The notes under the pieces are model-generated. The model worked only from the letters and a program-made list of their open reading frames with translations. It did not search any database and was not told the origin of the DNA. Source: JADZAI01 sp046348585 (GTDB taxonomy: Bacteria; Pseudomonadota; Alphaproteobacteria; Micropepsales; Micropepsaceae). Taken from it: 64,000 nucleotides of DNA. This document shows positions 55,340-63,999 of this stretch, one piece after another (the stretch's first letter is position 1; the number at the start of each line of letters is the position of its first letter). Location of the stretch: NCBI GenBank assembly GCA_046348585.1, contig JAXMDZ010000002.1:383806-447805 (forward strand), read 5' to 3'. Both the position numbers and the translations under genes were made by a program.

Positions 55340-56389
55340 ATGAAGGGGCCGGCGATCTTTCTGGCGCAGTATGCGGGCGATGCGCCGCCGTTCGACAGCC
55401 TCGGCGCGATCGCGCGCTGGGCCGCCGGTCTCGGCTTCAAGGGCGTGCAGATTCCGACCTGGGACCGGCGGCTGTTCGACCTCGCCCGGGCGGCCGAGAG
55501 CGACGCCTATTGCGACGAGGTGAAGGGCGTGCTGGCGGAGGCCGGGCTTGAGGTCTCGGAGCTGTCGACCCACACCCAGGGCCAGATGGTGGCGGTCCAT
55601 CCGGCCTATGACGCGCTGTTCGACGCGCAGGCGCCGGCGCGGGTGCGCGGCAATCCGGCGGCGCGGCAGGCCTGGGCGGTGGAGCAGGTGCTGATGGGGG
55701 CGAAGGCCTCGCGGCGGATGGGGCTGGAGGCCCATGTCACCTTTTCCGGTTCGCTCGCCTGGCCCTATCTCTACCCCTATCCGCAGCGGCCGGCCGGGCT
55801 GGTCGAGCAGGCGTTCGACGAACTCGCCCGGCGCTGGCGGCCGATCCTCGACGCCTTCGACGAGGCCGGGGTCGATCTCTGCTACGAGATCCACCCGAGC
55901 GAGGATCTGTTCGACGGCACGACGGTGGAGATGTTCTGGGAGCGCGTGGACCATCATCCCCGCGCCTGCCTGCTCTACGACCCCAGCCACTTCCTGCTGC
56001 AGCAGCTCGACTATCTCGCCTATATCGACCTCTACCACGAGCGCATCCGGATGTTTCACGTCAAGGACGCGGAGTTCCGGCCGACCGGGCGGCAGGGCGT
56101 CTATAGCGGCTATGCGCCCTGGAAGGAGCGGGCCGGGCGGTTCCGCTCGCTCGGCGACGGCCAGATCGACTTCAAGGCGATCTTTTCGAAGTTCGCCCAG
56201 TACGGCTATCGCGGCTGGGCGGTGCTGGAATGGGAATGCGCGCTGAAGGACCCGATCGACGGGGCGCGCGAGGGCGCGGCCTTCATCCGCGATCACATGA
56301 TCAGGACGACCGGCAAGAGCTTCGACGATTTTCTGGCGACCGGCGCGGACGCGGCGGCCAATCGCAGATTGCTGGGCCTCGATCGCTGA
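55340..56389 (+). CDS. sugar phosphate isomerase/epimerase-type TIM-barrel enzyme 1
   Basis: The 349-residue product starts after GGGAGGATGC. It has the AP-endonuclease-2-like barrel with likely metal ligands in CYEIHPSEDL, LLYDPSHF, RMFHVKDAEF and AVLEWECA. At 349 residues it is longer than the usual 260-300, as seen for the xylose-isomerase-like proteins that accompany Gfo/Idh/MocA dehydrogenases in glycoside oxidation operons. It is the first of five genes that are almost contiguous. The substrate may be a keto-sugar rather than a phosphate, since no kinase is nearby. Confidence 0.87.
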   Translation: MKGPAIFLAQYAGDAPPFDSLGAIARWAAGLGFKGVQIPTWDRRLFDLARAAESDAYCDEVKGVLAEAGLEVSELSTHTQGQMVAVHPAYDALFDAQAPARVRGNPAARQAWAVEQVLMGAKASRRMGLEAHVTFSGSLAWPYLYPYPQRPAGLVEQAFDELARRWRPILDAFDEAGVDLCYEIHPSEDLFDGTTVEMFWERVDHHPRACLLYDPSHFLLQQLDYLAYIDLYHERIRMFHVKDAEFRPTGRQGVYSGYAPWKERAGRFRSLGDGQIDFKAIFSKFAQYGYRGWAVLEWECALKDPIDGAREGAAFIRDHMIRTTGKSFDDFLATGADAAANRRLLGLDR

Positions 56390-56390
56390 G

Positions 56391-57539
56391 ATGCGGCTGT
56401 CCCTGGGCATGGTCGGCGGCGGCGAGGGCGCTTTCATCGGCGCGGTGCACCGCATGGCGGCGCGGCTGGACGGCCGCTGGACCCTGGCCGCCGGGGCGTT
56501 CAGCGGCGACGCCCATCGCTCGCACGCCTTCGGGCGGACGCTCGGCCTTGGCGAGGAGCGCTGCTACGGCGACTGGCGGGCGATGGCGCAGGCCGAAGCG
56601 GCGCGGGCCGACCGGATCGACGCGGTGGCCATCGTCACGCCCAACCATCTGCACCATGGGCCGGCGCGCGCCTTCCTCGACGCCGGGATCGCGGTGATCT
56701 GCGACAAGCCGCTGACCACCAATCTGGCCGACGCGCTGGATCTGGCGGCGGCGGCGGCGCGAACCGGCGCGCCGTTCGTGCTGACCCACAATTACAGCGG
56801 CTATGCGATGGTCCGGCAGATGCGGGCCATGGTGGCGGCGGGAACGCTGGGCGCGATCCGCGTGGTCCAGGCCGAATATGCGCAGGACTGGCTGGCGAGG
56901 CCGCTGCCCGGCAACAAGCAGGCCGACTGGCGCGGCGATCCGGACCGGGCGGGGCCCGGCGGGGCGCTCGGCGACATCGCCACCCACGCCTATCACCTGG
57001 CGACCTTCGTGCTCGGCGCGCCCGCCGATCAGGTCAGCGCCGAGACCTCGCGCTTCGTCGAGGGCCGGCGGCTCGACGACGACGTGCAGCTTCGCCTGCG
57101 CTGGGCCGGCGGAGCGCGGGGCCAGCTCTGGGCGAGCCAGGTGGCGGTCGGGGCGGCGAACGGACTGAGGCTGCGGGTCTATGGCGAGAACGCCGGGCTG
57201 GAATGGGCGCAGGAAGACCCCGACATGCTGCGCTTCGCGCCGCTGGGCGAGCCGCCGCGTATCCTGCGGCGCGGCGGGCCCGGCCTGTCGGCGGCGGCGC
57301 AGGCGGCGACGCGCATCCCGGCGGGCCATCCCGAAGGCTATCTGGAAGGCTTCGCGCAGATCTATGCCGATGCGGCGGACCTCGTGTCCGCGCACCGGAG
57401 CGGTCGGACGCCGCCCGCGACCGTCCGCGACCTGCCCGGCGTGAGCGACGGCGTCGAGGGCGTGCGGTTCATCGAGGCGGCGGTGCGCAGCGCCGCGGCG
57501 GACGGGCGCTGGACGGCGTTGCGCGAGGCGGAGGCGTGA
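56391..57539 (+). CDS. Gfo/Idh/MocA family sugar dehydrogenase
   Basis: The 382-residue enzyme binds NAD(P) through LSLGMVGGGEGAFIGAVHRMA and shows VAIVTPNHLHHGPARAFLDAGIAVICDKPLTTNLADA with the catalytic Lys of the KP motif. GGALGDIATHAYHLATFVLG is the conserved second motif with the D and H pair. It oxidises or reduces a sugar hydroxyl, often at C3. Its start is one base after the previous stop, and its stop overlaps the next start (TGATG), so the three proteins are expected in similar amounts. Confidence 0.92.
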   Translation: MRLSLGMVGGGEGAFIGAVHRMAARLDGRWTLAAGAFSGDAHRSHAFGRTLGLGEERCYGDWRAMAQAEAARADRIDAVAIVTPNHLHHGPARAFLDAGIAVICDKPLTTNLADALDLAAAAARTGAPFVLTHNYSGYAMVRQMRAMVAAGTLGAIRVVQAEYAQDWLARPLPGNKQADWRGDPDRAGPGGALGDIATHAYHLATFVLGAPADQVSAETSRFVEGRRLDDDVQLRLRWAGGARGQLWASQVAVGAANGLRLRVYGENAGLEWAQEDPDMLRFAPLGEPPRILRRGGPGLSAAAQAATRIPAGHPEGYLEGFAQIYADAADLVSAHRSGRTPPATVRDLPGVSDGVEGVRFIEAAVRSAAADGRWTALREAEA

Positions 57540-58318
57540 TGCGGCAGAGCTTCGCCTGGTGGTCCTTCACCCTCTGCCGGGAGGTCGAGCCCGCCGCCCT
57601 GCTGCGCGACGCGGCGGCGGCCGGCGCGCAGGGGGTGGAGATGCTGCCCGAGGCGCTGTGGCCGGTGGCGCGGGACGCGGGGCTGTCGCTGGTCACCCTG
57701 ACGGGCCACGCGCTGGAGCGCGGGTTCAACGATCCGGCCCTGCACGCGGGTCTCGCCGACGAGGTGCGGCGGAACATCGACGCCGCCGCGCGCGGCGGGG
57801 TGGAGGCGGTCATCGTCTTTTCCGGCAATCGCATCGGCGAGGGGGCCGACGGTCCGGCGATCGAGGCCTGCATCGAGGGGCTTTCCCCCGTCGCCGCCCA
57901 TGCCGAACGGGCGGGCGTACGGCTGCTGCTGGAATTGCTCAACAGCAAGGTCGATCACCCCGGCCATCAATGCGACCGCACGGCCTTCGGCGCGGCGGTG
58001 GTGCGGGGCGTCGGCTCGCCGGTTCTGCGGCTGCTTTACGATGGCTATCACATGCAGCTGATGGAGGGCGATCTGAGCCGGACGATCCGCGCCCATTTCG
58101 ACCTGATCGGCCACATCCACACGGCCGGAGCGCCCGGCCGGCGCGACCTCGACGACCGGCAGGAGATCAACTGGCGGGCCATCGCCGGTCTTCTGCGCCA
58201 TCTCGGCTACCGCGGATGGGTGGGGCACGAGTTCGTGCCGCGCGGCGATCCGGTCGCGGCGCTGCGCGCGGCCATCGCCCAGTTCGGCGGATCGGCGCCA
58301 TCGGAGAGGACAGCATGA
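57539..58318 (+). CDS. hydroxypyruvate isomerase-like TIM-barrel enzyme 2
   Basis: The 259-residue barrel has RQSFAWWSFTLCRE at the start, LLLELLNSKVDHPGHQCD with a ligand Glu, LLYDGYHMQLMEGDLSRTI, HIHTAGAPGRRDLDD and GWVGHEFVPRGDP. This is the pattern of hydroxypyruvate isomerase (Hyi/OtnI-like) and related keto-sugar isomerases. It overlaps both neighbours (TGATG and ATGA). Within the operon it could isomerise a dehydrogenated sugar. Reaction not established. Confidence 0.88.
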   Translation: MRQSFAWWSFTLCREVEPAALLRDAAAAGAQGVEMLPEALWPVARDAGLSLVTLTGHALERGFNDPALHAGLADEVRRNIDAAARGGVEAVIVFSGNRIGEGADGPAIEACIEGLSPVAAHAERAGVRLLLELLNSKVDHPGHQCDRTAFGAAVVRGVGSPVLRLLYDGYHMQLMEGDLSRTIRAHFDLIGHIHTAGAPGRRDLDDRQEINWRAIAGLLRHLGYRGWVGHEFVPRGDPVAALRAAIAQFGGSAPSERTA

Positions 58319-59985
58319 TGTTCGACGCCATCGTCGTCGGCTCCGGGATCAGCGGCGGCTGGTCGGCGAAGGAACTCTGCGAGCGCGGACTGAAAGTCCT
58401 GCTGCTCGAACGCGGCCCCGATGTGGCCCATGGGCCGGACTACAGCCACGACCTCGCCGCGACGCTGCGCCGGAGGGACGACCAGATCCCTGAGGACGAG
58501 CGCGATCTGCACTACCCTTATCACGTCGGCGTCTCCTACGCTCTGTTCAACTCCAATCGCGCCTTCTGGGCGAGCGATCACGACCATCCCTATGAGACGG
58601 TTCCCGGCAGGCCCTATCGCTGGATCAGGGGCTACCAGCTTGGCGGGCGGTCGCTGACCTGGGGGCGGCAATCCTATCGCTGGGGGCCGCAGGACTTCCT
58701 GTCCAACCTTCAGGACGGCCACGGCGTCGACTGGCCGATCCGCTACGAAGACCTTGAGCCCTGGTACGACCATGTCGAGGCCTTCGCCGGAATCAGCGGC
58801 GACTATGACGGGCTCGCGCAATTGCCGGATGGCGACTTCCTGCCGCCCTTCCCGTTCAACGAGGTGGAGCTGGCCGCCAAGGCGCGGATCGAGGCGGACT
58901 TCCCGACCCGCCGGATGATCATGGGGCGGACCGCCAATCTCAGCCGCGTCGCCAAGCCGCAGATGGATCTCGGCCGCAAGCGGTGCGAGCAGCACATGCG
59001 CTGCCATCACGGCTGTCCGCTGGGCAGCTATTTCTCGTCGCAGGCCGCGACCCTTCCCGCCGCCCGCAACACCGGCAACCTCACGGTCCTGACCGACCGC
59101 ATCGTCGAAAGCGTCGTCCACGATCCGGCGAGCGGCCGGGTGACCGGCGTGCGGACGATCAACCGGCTGGACAAGGGCGGCGAGATTTTCGAGGCGCGGA
59201 TGGTCTTCCTCAACGCCTCCGCTATCAACACCGCCGCGATCCTGCTGAACTCGAAATCCGACGCCTTCCCGCGCGGCCTCGCCAACGGCAGCGATCAGGT
59301 CGGCCGCAATCTGATGGACCATGTCAGCAGCATGCCGATCGTCGGCCGGATGGCCGGATTCGCGGATGTCCACGACCAGCGCGACCGGCCGACCGGCATC
59401 TACATTCCGCGCTACGCGAACGTCACCGAAACCGGCAAACCCTATCTGCGCGGCTTCGGCATGCAGGGCGGCGCGATCCGTTCGCGGCGGGCGGTGGCGG
59501 ACAGCGACGGCGTGATACGGGCGTGGAGTTTCTCGCTGCTGCCGTTCGGCGAGGTCCTGCCCGATCCCGGCAACCGCGTCACGCTGTCGGCGGTGCGCCG
59601 GGATGCCTGGGGGATGCCGGTGCCGGTCATCGACGCGGCCCACGGGCCGAACGAGTTCGCCATGATGCGGGCGGCGGCGCGCGACGCGGCGGAGATGCTG
59701 CAGGCCGCCGGGTGCAGCGACATCACCCCCTGGGAGGAAGCCGCCGAGCAGCTGACGCCGCCCGGCGACCGTATTCACGAGATGGGCACGGCGCGGATGG
59801 GCCGCGATCCGGCGACGTCCGTGCTCGACGGCTGGGGGCGGGCGCACGAGGTGCCCAATCTGTTCGTCTCCGACGGCGCGGTGATGACCTCCAGCGCCTC
59901 GATGAACCCGTCGCTGACCTATATGGCGATCGCCGCGCGAACGGCGAACCACGCCGCGGATCTTCTGCAACAGGGAGGCTTGTAG
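58315..59985 (+). CDS. GMC-type FAD oxidoreductase, glucoside 3-dehydrogenase-like
   Basis: The 556-residue enzyme starts at ATGATG in a 4-base overlap with the gene before. It has the Rossmann motif AIVVGSGISGGWSAKEL, GYQLGGRSLTWGRQSYRW, a Cys/His-rich segment CEQHMRCHHGCPLGSYFSS, and the C-terminal active-site region HEMGTARMGRDPATSVLD followed by NPSLTYMAIAARTANHAA. This layout matches the large subunit of gluconate 2-dehydrogenase and glucoside 3-dehydrogenase, membrane-linked enzymes that often need a small subunit and a cytochrome c. Neither partner is seen here. No signal peptide is evident, so export would depend on a Tat-bearing small subunit encoded elsewhere. Confidence 0.9.
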   Translation: MMFDAIVVGSGISGGWSAKELCERGLKVLLLERGPDVAHGPDYSHDLAATLRRRDDQIPEDERDLHYPYHVGVSYALFNSNRAFWASDHDHPYETVPGRPYRWIRGYQLGGRSLTWGRQSYRWGPQDFLSNLQDGHGVDWPIRYEDLEPWYDHVEAFAGISGDYDGLAQLPDGDFLPPFPFNEVELAAKARIEADFPTRRMIMGRTANLSRVAKPQMDLGRKRCEQHMRCHHGCPLGSYFSSQAATLPAARNTGNLTVLTDRIVESVVHDPASGRVTGVRTINRLDKGGEIFEARMVFLNASAINTAAILLNSKSDAFPRGLANGSDQVGRNLMDHVSSMPIVGRMAGFADVHDQRDRPTGIYIPRYANVTETGKPYLRGFGMQGGAIRSRRAVADSDGVIRAWSFSLLPFGEVLPDPGNRVTLSAVRRDAWGMPVPVIDAAHGPNEFAMMRAAARDAAEMLQAAGCSDITPWEEAAEQLTPPGDRIHEMGTARMGRDPATSVLDGWGRAHEVPNLFVSDGAVMTSSASMNPSLTYMAIAARTANHAADLLQQGGL

Positions 59986-59989
59986 ACCC

Positions 59990-60721
59990 ATGAGACCGAT
60001 CGGCCTGCAACTCTACACGCTGCGCAAACCCTTCGCGGCCGATCCGCTGGGCACGCTCACGCGCATTCGCGAGACCGGCTACGACTCGGTCGAGTTCGCA
60101 GCTCCCCTCGGCGCGGACTTCGCCGGTTTCGCGGCGCGCATGCGCGAGATCGGGCTCGACTGCCCCTCGGCCCATGTCGGTCTCGCCGACATGGCGGAGC
60201 GGCCGGACGCCGTGATGGAGATGGCCGGAACGCTCGGCTGCCGCTATCTGGTGATGCCCTATCTTCTGCCGGACCAGCGCGACTGGCCGGCGGTGATCAC
60301 GGAGCTCGGCGTCTTCGCGCAGCGGGCGCGGGCGGAGGGGCTGCGGGTCGCCTATCACCACCACGATTTCGAGTTCGAGACTGCGGACGGCGTCCGGCCC
60401 TTCGACCGTCTGGTGGCGGAGACCGATCCGGACCTCATCGACTTCGAGCTCGACGTCTATTGGCTGAAGAAGAGCGGCGAGGACCCGAAATCGGTCATCG
60501 AGACGCTGGGCGGGCGGGTGAAGATGATCCACCTGAAGGACGCGGCGCCCGATGGCCGGATGGCCGATGTCGGCGCGGGGGTTCTCGATTTCGCGGCCTT
60601 GATCCGCGCCGCCGACGCCGCCGGGGCGGAGCATTACTTCGTGGAGCACGATTTCGCGCCCGCGCCCTATTGGCCGAGCGTGGCGGCGAGCCTCGCTCAC
60701 ATACGCGCGCTGCCGGCGTAG
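59990..60721 (+). CDS. sugar phosphate isomerase/epimerase-type TIM-barrel enzyme 3
   Basis: The 243-residue product begins MRPIGLQLYTLRKPFAADPLGTLTRIRETGYDSVEFA, typical of the IolE/YcjR-like family. Likely ligands lie in YHHHDFEFE, DFELDVYWLKKSG, IHLKDAAPDGR and YFVEHDFAPAP. It is four bases after the GMC gene. Relatives act as 3-keto-sugar epimerases or as lyases that cleave 3-keto-glycosides. It converges on a TetR gene 36 bases further on. Confidence 0.88.
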   Translation: MRPIGLQLYTLRKPFAADPLGTLTRIRETGYDSVEFAAPLGADFAGFAARMREIGLDCPSAHVGLADMAERPDAVMEMAGTLGCRYLVMPYLLPDQRDWPAVITELGVFAQRARAEGLRVAYHHHDFEFETADGVRPFDRLVAETDPDLIDFELDVYWLKKSGEDPKSVIETLGGRVKMIHLKDAAPDGRMADVGAGVLDFAALIRAADAAGAEHYFVEHDFAPAPYWPSVAASLAHIRALPA

Positions 60722-60757
60722 AGTCGGAGGCCGCCATCGCCTGTGCCGCCGCCCAAA

Positions 60758-61360
60758 TCAGCGCGGCTGAAGGCCGCTCGCGAAGAGATCGAGGAACTCG
60801 ATCGCGAATTCCCTGGGCGTCTTGGCGTGCGGCGCCTGGTACCAGCGGGCCATGCCGTTGAAGATGGCGAACAGCGCGCGGCTGACGGCGACGGGATCGC
60901 AGGGGCGGATCGAGCCATCGCGGATGCCGCGCCGGACCATTGCCGCGACCGCCCGGCCGAGGTGGAGCTGATGGCTCCGGTTGTGCTCGGCCTCGACCGC
61001 GTTCATTTCGCTGCGGCCCGTGAGCACGAAACAGCGCCCGAAATCGTCGCAGGTAATTTCGGCATAGCTGACGAACCAGCACCGCACCTGATCGAGCCCA
61101 GTGGATTCCCGTTTCGCGCCGGCCAGCGCCGCGTCCAGCTGGTCGCGCGCGATTTCCCCGCATTGGCCGAGGAGTTCGTGCTTGCTTTCGGCATAGTGGT
61201 AGAGCGCCGGGCGCGTCATATCGAGCGCCTCGGCGATGTCCGCGAGGGTCGCCTGCCTGAAACCCTCGCGGCTGAAAATGCGCGCGGCGACTCGCAGAAC
61301 CTCGATCCGCCGGTCCGGGCGGGGAGGCCGTCCTCTCAGTCGAGCCGGCGCGCTACTCAC
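60758..61360 (-). CDS. TetR-family transcriptional regulator
   Basis: The 200-residue product starts at a GTG (61360). The HTH is RRIEVLRVAARIFSREGFRQATLADIAEALDMTRPALYHYAESKHEL. The ligand domain contains CDDFGRCFVLTGRSEMNAVE and the conserved MARWYQ near the C-terminus, as in FadR/KstR2-type acyl-CoA regulators. It is 20 bases downstream of an SDR, MaoC, thiolase operon on the same strand, so it probably regulates that operon and is co-transcribed with it. Confidence 0.87.
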   Translation of the reverse strand: MSSAPARLRGRPPRPDRRIEVLRVAARIFSREGFRQATLADIAEALDMTRPALYHYAESKHELLGQCGEIARDQLDAALAGAKRESTGLDQVRCWFVSYAEITCDDFGRCFVLTGRSEMNAVEAEHNRSHQLHLGRAVAAMVRRGIRDGSIRPCDPVAVSRALFAIFNGMARWYQAPHAKTPREFAIEFLDLFASGLQPR

Positions 61361-61380
61361 GTATCGGAACCCATGGGGTC

Positions 61381-62208
61381 TTATGTACTGATTCCGCCAC
61401 CGACGAGAAGAACCTGGCCGCTGACATAATTGCTCTCCGGGATGCAGAAGAGGTAGATGCCCCCGGCGGCTTCTTCCGGCGTTCCGGCGCGGCCGACGGG
61501 CACGACCATGCTGAGCGCCGCCCGCGTCTGGCCCGGCACGCCGGCCTGAACCTCCTTGCCCTCAATGACGATCTTGGAGTCCGGATCGTCGAACGGCTTG
61601 GTGAGGCGCGTGTCGATGAAGCCGAAGGCGACGCAGTTCACATTCACCTTGTAGCGGCCCCATTCCTTGGACATCGTCTTGGTCATGCCGACCAGAGCCG
61701 CCTTGGCGGACGAATAGTTCACCTGGCCGGCATTGCCGTTGGTGCCCGACATCGAGGAGATGTTGACGACCTTGCGGAAAACTTCCTTGCCCTCGGCGGC
61801 CTCCTTTTTCGCGAAGAGGCGGATCGGCTCGGCCGCGGCGCGCAGGATGCGGAACGGCGCGATGAGGTGGACGTCCAGCATCGTCTGGAACTGTTCGTCC
61901 GTCATCTTCTGGATGACGCTGTCGAGCGTGTAGCCGGCATTGTTGACGATGATGTCGAGACCGCCGAACGCATCGAGGCCGGTCTTGATGAAGCGGTCGC
62001 CGAAATCCGGCGCGGCGACGTTGCCGACGCAGGTGACGGCCTTGCCGCCGCCGTCGCGGATCTCCTTCGCCGTCGCCTCGGCGGGCGCTTCGTCGAGGTC
62101 GGAGATGACGAGGCTGGCGCCATCGGCGGCGAGCTTGAGCGCGAGCGCGCGGCCGATGCCGCGGCCGGAGCCGGTGATGAGGGCGACTTTGCCTTCGAGC
62201 TTTCTCAT
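61381..62208 (-). CDS. SDR-family 3-hydroxyacyl-CoA/ketoreductase, FabG-like
   Basis: The 275-residue enzyme has TGSGRGIG (residues 13-20), an Asp after the second strand (VISDLDEAP) favouring NAD, VNNAGYTL, and the catalytic Ser in NISSMSG and Tyr-Lys in NYSSAKAALVGMTK. The long insertion DDPDSKIVIEGKEVQAGVPGQTR before the C-terminus resembles the multifunctional beta-oxidation SDRs of actinobacteria and sphingomonads. It lies next to two MaoC-type hydratase genes and a thiolase, so it most likely catalyses the 3-hydroxyacyl-CoA step of a side-chain or terpenoid degradation. Confidence 0.9.
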   Translation of the reverse strand: MRKLEGKVALITGSGRGIGRALALKLAADGASLVISDLDEAPAEATAKEIRDGGGKAVTCVGNVAAPDFGDRFIKTGLDAFGGLDIIVNNAGYTLDSVIQKMTDEQFQTMLDVHLIAPFRILRAAAEPIRLFAKKEAAEGKEVFRKVVNISSMSGTNGNAGQVNYSSAKAALVGMTKTMSKEWGRYKVNVNCVAFGFIDTRLTKPFDDPDSKIVIEGKEVQAGVPGQTRAALSMVVPVGRAGTPEEAAGGIYLFCIPESNYVSGQVLLVGGGIST

Positions 62209-62218
62209 AAGCGTTCCT

Positions 62219-62629
62219 TCAGTTGAGCGCGACGACGGCGTCGCCCTGGAGCGTGACGACGCCCCCGTCGATGGTGGCGGTGAGCGCGAGGCGGGCGCGG
62301 CGTTCGCCTTCGGCTTCGAAGATCTCGGTCACCTTGCCGGTGCAGGTGACGGTCGCCTTGACCGGGGTGATCGAGACGAAGCGCACGCCGTAGGAGCGGA
62401 TCGCGCGCTGGTCGAACGAGCGGGTCAGCACCTGCGCGAGATAGGCCATCGACAGCATGCCGTGCGCGAAGACGTCCGGCATGCCGAACGAATGCGCGAA
62501 GTCGGTGTCGATGTGCATGGGGTTGTGGTCGCCCGAGCCGCCGGCGAACATCGCCAGCGTGTAGCGCGAGATCGGCTGGGTGACGACGGGCGTCAGCTCG
62601 CTGCCGACCTTGAGTGCGGTGGCGGTCAT
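62219..62629 (-). CDS. MaoC-type (R)-hydratase
   Basis: The 136-residue hot-dog-fold protein has the hydratase 2 motif GGSGDHNPMHIDTDFAHSFGMPDVFAHGML near residue 30, containing the Asp-His pair. It adds water to an enoyl-CoA. With the neighbouring 147-residue hot-dog protein it could form a heteromeric hydratase, as known for ChsH1/ChsH2-like pairs in steroid degradation, where each half contributes. The ATG at 62629 follows GAGGGG, and its gene starts 12 bases after the previous stop. Confidence 0.88.
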   Translation of the reverse strand: MTATALKVGSELTPVVTQPISRYTLAMFAGGSGDHNPMHIDTDFAHSFGMPDVFAHGMLSMAYLAQVLTRSFDQRAIRSYGVRFVSITPVKATVTCTGKVTEIFEAEGERRARLALTATIDGGVVTLQGDAVVALN

Positions 62630-62640
62630 GGTTTCCCCTC

Positions 62641-63084
62641 CTAGCGCCGGACGACGGTGATGCCGCGCGCGGCGACGCAGAGCGCGCCGTGCTGGTTGTG
62701 CGCCGTGGTTTCCTGGACGATGAACTCCAGCGCGCCGCCCTTCTTCTCGTAGATGTCGGTGATGCGGCTGCGCAGACGGATCGTGTCGCCCGCATGAATG
62801 CCGGCGTGGTAGTCGAAGTGCTGTTCGCCGTGCAGCACGTTGCCGATGTTGATGCCCATCTCGGCGAGCGAGCCGCCGCCCGCCGGCGCAAGCAGGGCCA
62901 GCGAGAAGGCGAAGGTCGGCGGCGCGGGCAGCGCGGGATAGCCCGCCGCTTTCGCCGCCGCCTCGTCGGTGTAGATGGGGTTCGTCTCGCCCGTCGCCTT
63001 GGCGAACAGCCTCAGCTGGCCCTTCTCCACCTCGACGAAACGATCTTCCGATTCCGTCCCGATGAACTTGCGGTCGATCGCCAT
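62641..63084 (-). CDS. MaoC N-terminal-like (FAS1-type dehydratase) protein
   Basis: The 147-residue protein has the DUF4442/FAS1_DH-like pattern: RKFIGTESEDRFVEVEKGQLRLFAKATGETNPIYTDEAAAKAAGYPALPAPPTFAF, without the Asp-His hydratase pair, then VLHGEQHFDYHAGIHAGDTI. Such proteins usually partner with a MaoC hydratase and help recognise bulky acyl-CoA. It starts three bases after the thiolase stop and precedes the MaoC gene by 12 bases. Confidence 0.87.
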   Translation of the reverse strand: MAIDRKFIGTESEDRFVEVEKGQLRLFAKATGETNPIYTDEAAAKAAGYPALPAPPTFAFSLALLAPAGGGSLAEMGINIGNVLHGEQHFDYHAGIHAGDTIRLRSRITDIYEKKGGALEFIVQETTAHNQHGALCVAARGITVVRR

Positions 63085-63087
63085 GGA

Positions 63088-63999
63088 TCACGCCTTTCCG
63101 TACATGGTGACGACGCAGGCGCCGCCGAGGCCGAGATTGTGCTGGAGCGCATGAGTGACCTGACCGGCCTGACGCGCACCTGCCGTGCCCCGCACCTGAT
63201 GGGTCAGCTCGAAGCACTGGGCGAGGCCGGTGGCGCCGAGCGGGTGGCCCTTGGACAGGAGGCCGCCCGACGGGTTGGTCACGACTCTGCCGCCATAGGT
63301 GTTCTGCTCGTCGCGGATGAACGCTTCCGCCCCGCCTTCCGCGCAGAGCCCGAGCGCCTCGTAGGTGAGCAGCTCGTTCGGCGTGAAGCAGTCGTGCAGT
63401 TCGACCACCTGGACGTCGGAGGGACCGACGCCCGCAGCCTCATAGACCTGACGCGCGGCTCCCTTCGCCATATCGTAGCCGATCATCTTGATCATCGACT
63501 TCTCCTCGAAGCTGGAGGGGTAGTCTGTGGTCATGGCCTGGGCCTTGATTTCAACCGCCGCATCGAGCCCGTGCTTCCGCGCGAAGGCGTCGGAGACGAG
63601 GACCGCGGCGGCCGCGCCGCAGGTCGGCGGGCAGGCCTGATAGCGCGTGACGGGGCCGTAGAGCTTCTTCGAAGCGAGCACTTCGTCCACGGTCAGCGGA
63701 TCGCGGAAGATGGCGAGCGGATTGTTGGCTGCGTGCTTGCGCGCCTTCACCGAGATGAGCGCGAAGACGTCGTCGGGCGTGCCGTATTTCTCCTGATACT
63801 CCCGGCCGCCGCCGCCGAACATCTGGGCCGCGCCGGGCGCGTTCTTGTCGAAGCCCTGCACGGCCAGCTGGACGGCGATGTGCTTCTCCATCACATGTTT
63901 GCGGTCGTTGAAGACCGAGCCGAGCGCGCCGGGGACCATCTGTTCGAAGCCGAAAGCGAGCACGCAGTCAGCGCCGCCCGCCTCGACGATCTGACGCGC
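63088..63999 (-). CDS. SCP-x-type thiolase, 5'-truncated by the window end
   Basis: The frame is open to the end of the window, leaving 303 residues. Features are GPVTRYQACPPTCGAAAAVLVSDAFARKHG, VQVVELHDCFTPNELLTYEALGLCAEGGAEAF, NPSGGLLSKGHPLGATGLAQ and a C-terminal NLGLGGACVVTMYGK, all typical of SCP-x/lipid-transfer thiolases. These cleave branched or steroid-like 3-ketoacyl-CoA. The active-site Cys region near the N-terminus lies outside the window. It is the first visible gene of a four-gene operon with two hydratase-like proteins and an SDR. Confidence 0.92.
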   Translation of the reverse strand, partial: ARQIVEAGGADCVLAFGFEQMVPGALGSVFNDRKHVMEKHIAVQLAVQGFDKNAPGAAQMFGGGGREYQEKYGTPDDVFALISVKARKHAANNPLAIFRDPLTVDEVLASKKLYGPVTRYQACPPTCGAAAAVLVSDAFARKHGLDAAVEIKAQAMTTDYPSSFEEKSMIKMIGYDMAKGAARQVYEAAGVGPSDVQVVELHDCFTPNELLTYEALGLCAEGGAEAFIRDEQNTYGGRVVTNPSGGLLSKGHPLGATGLAQCFELTHQVRGTAGARQAGQVTHALQHNLGLGGACVVTMYGKA

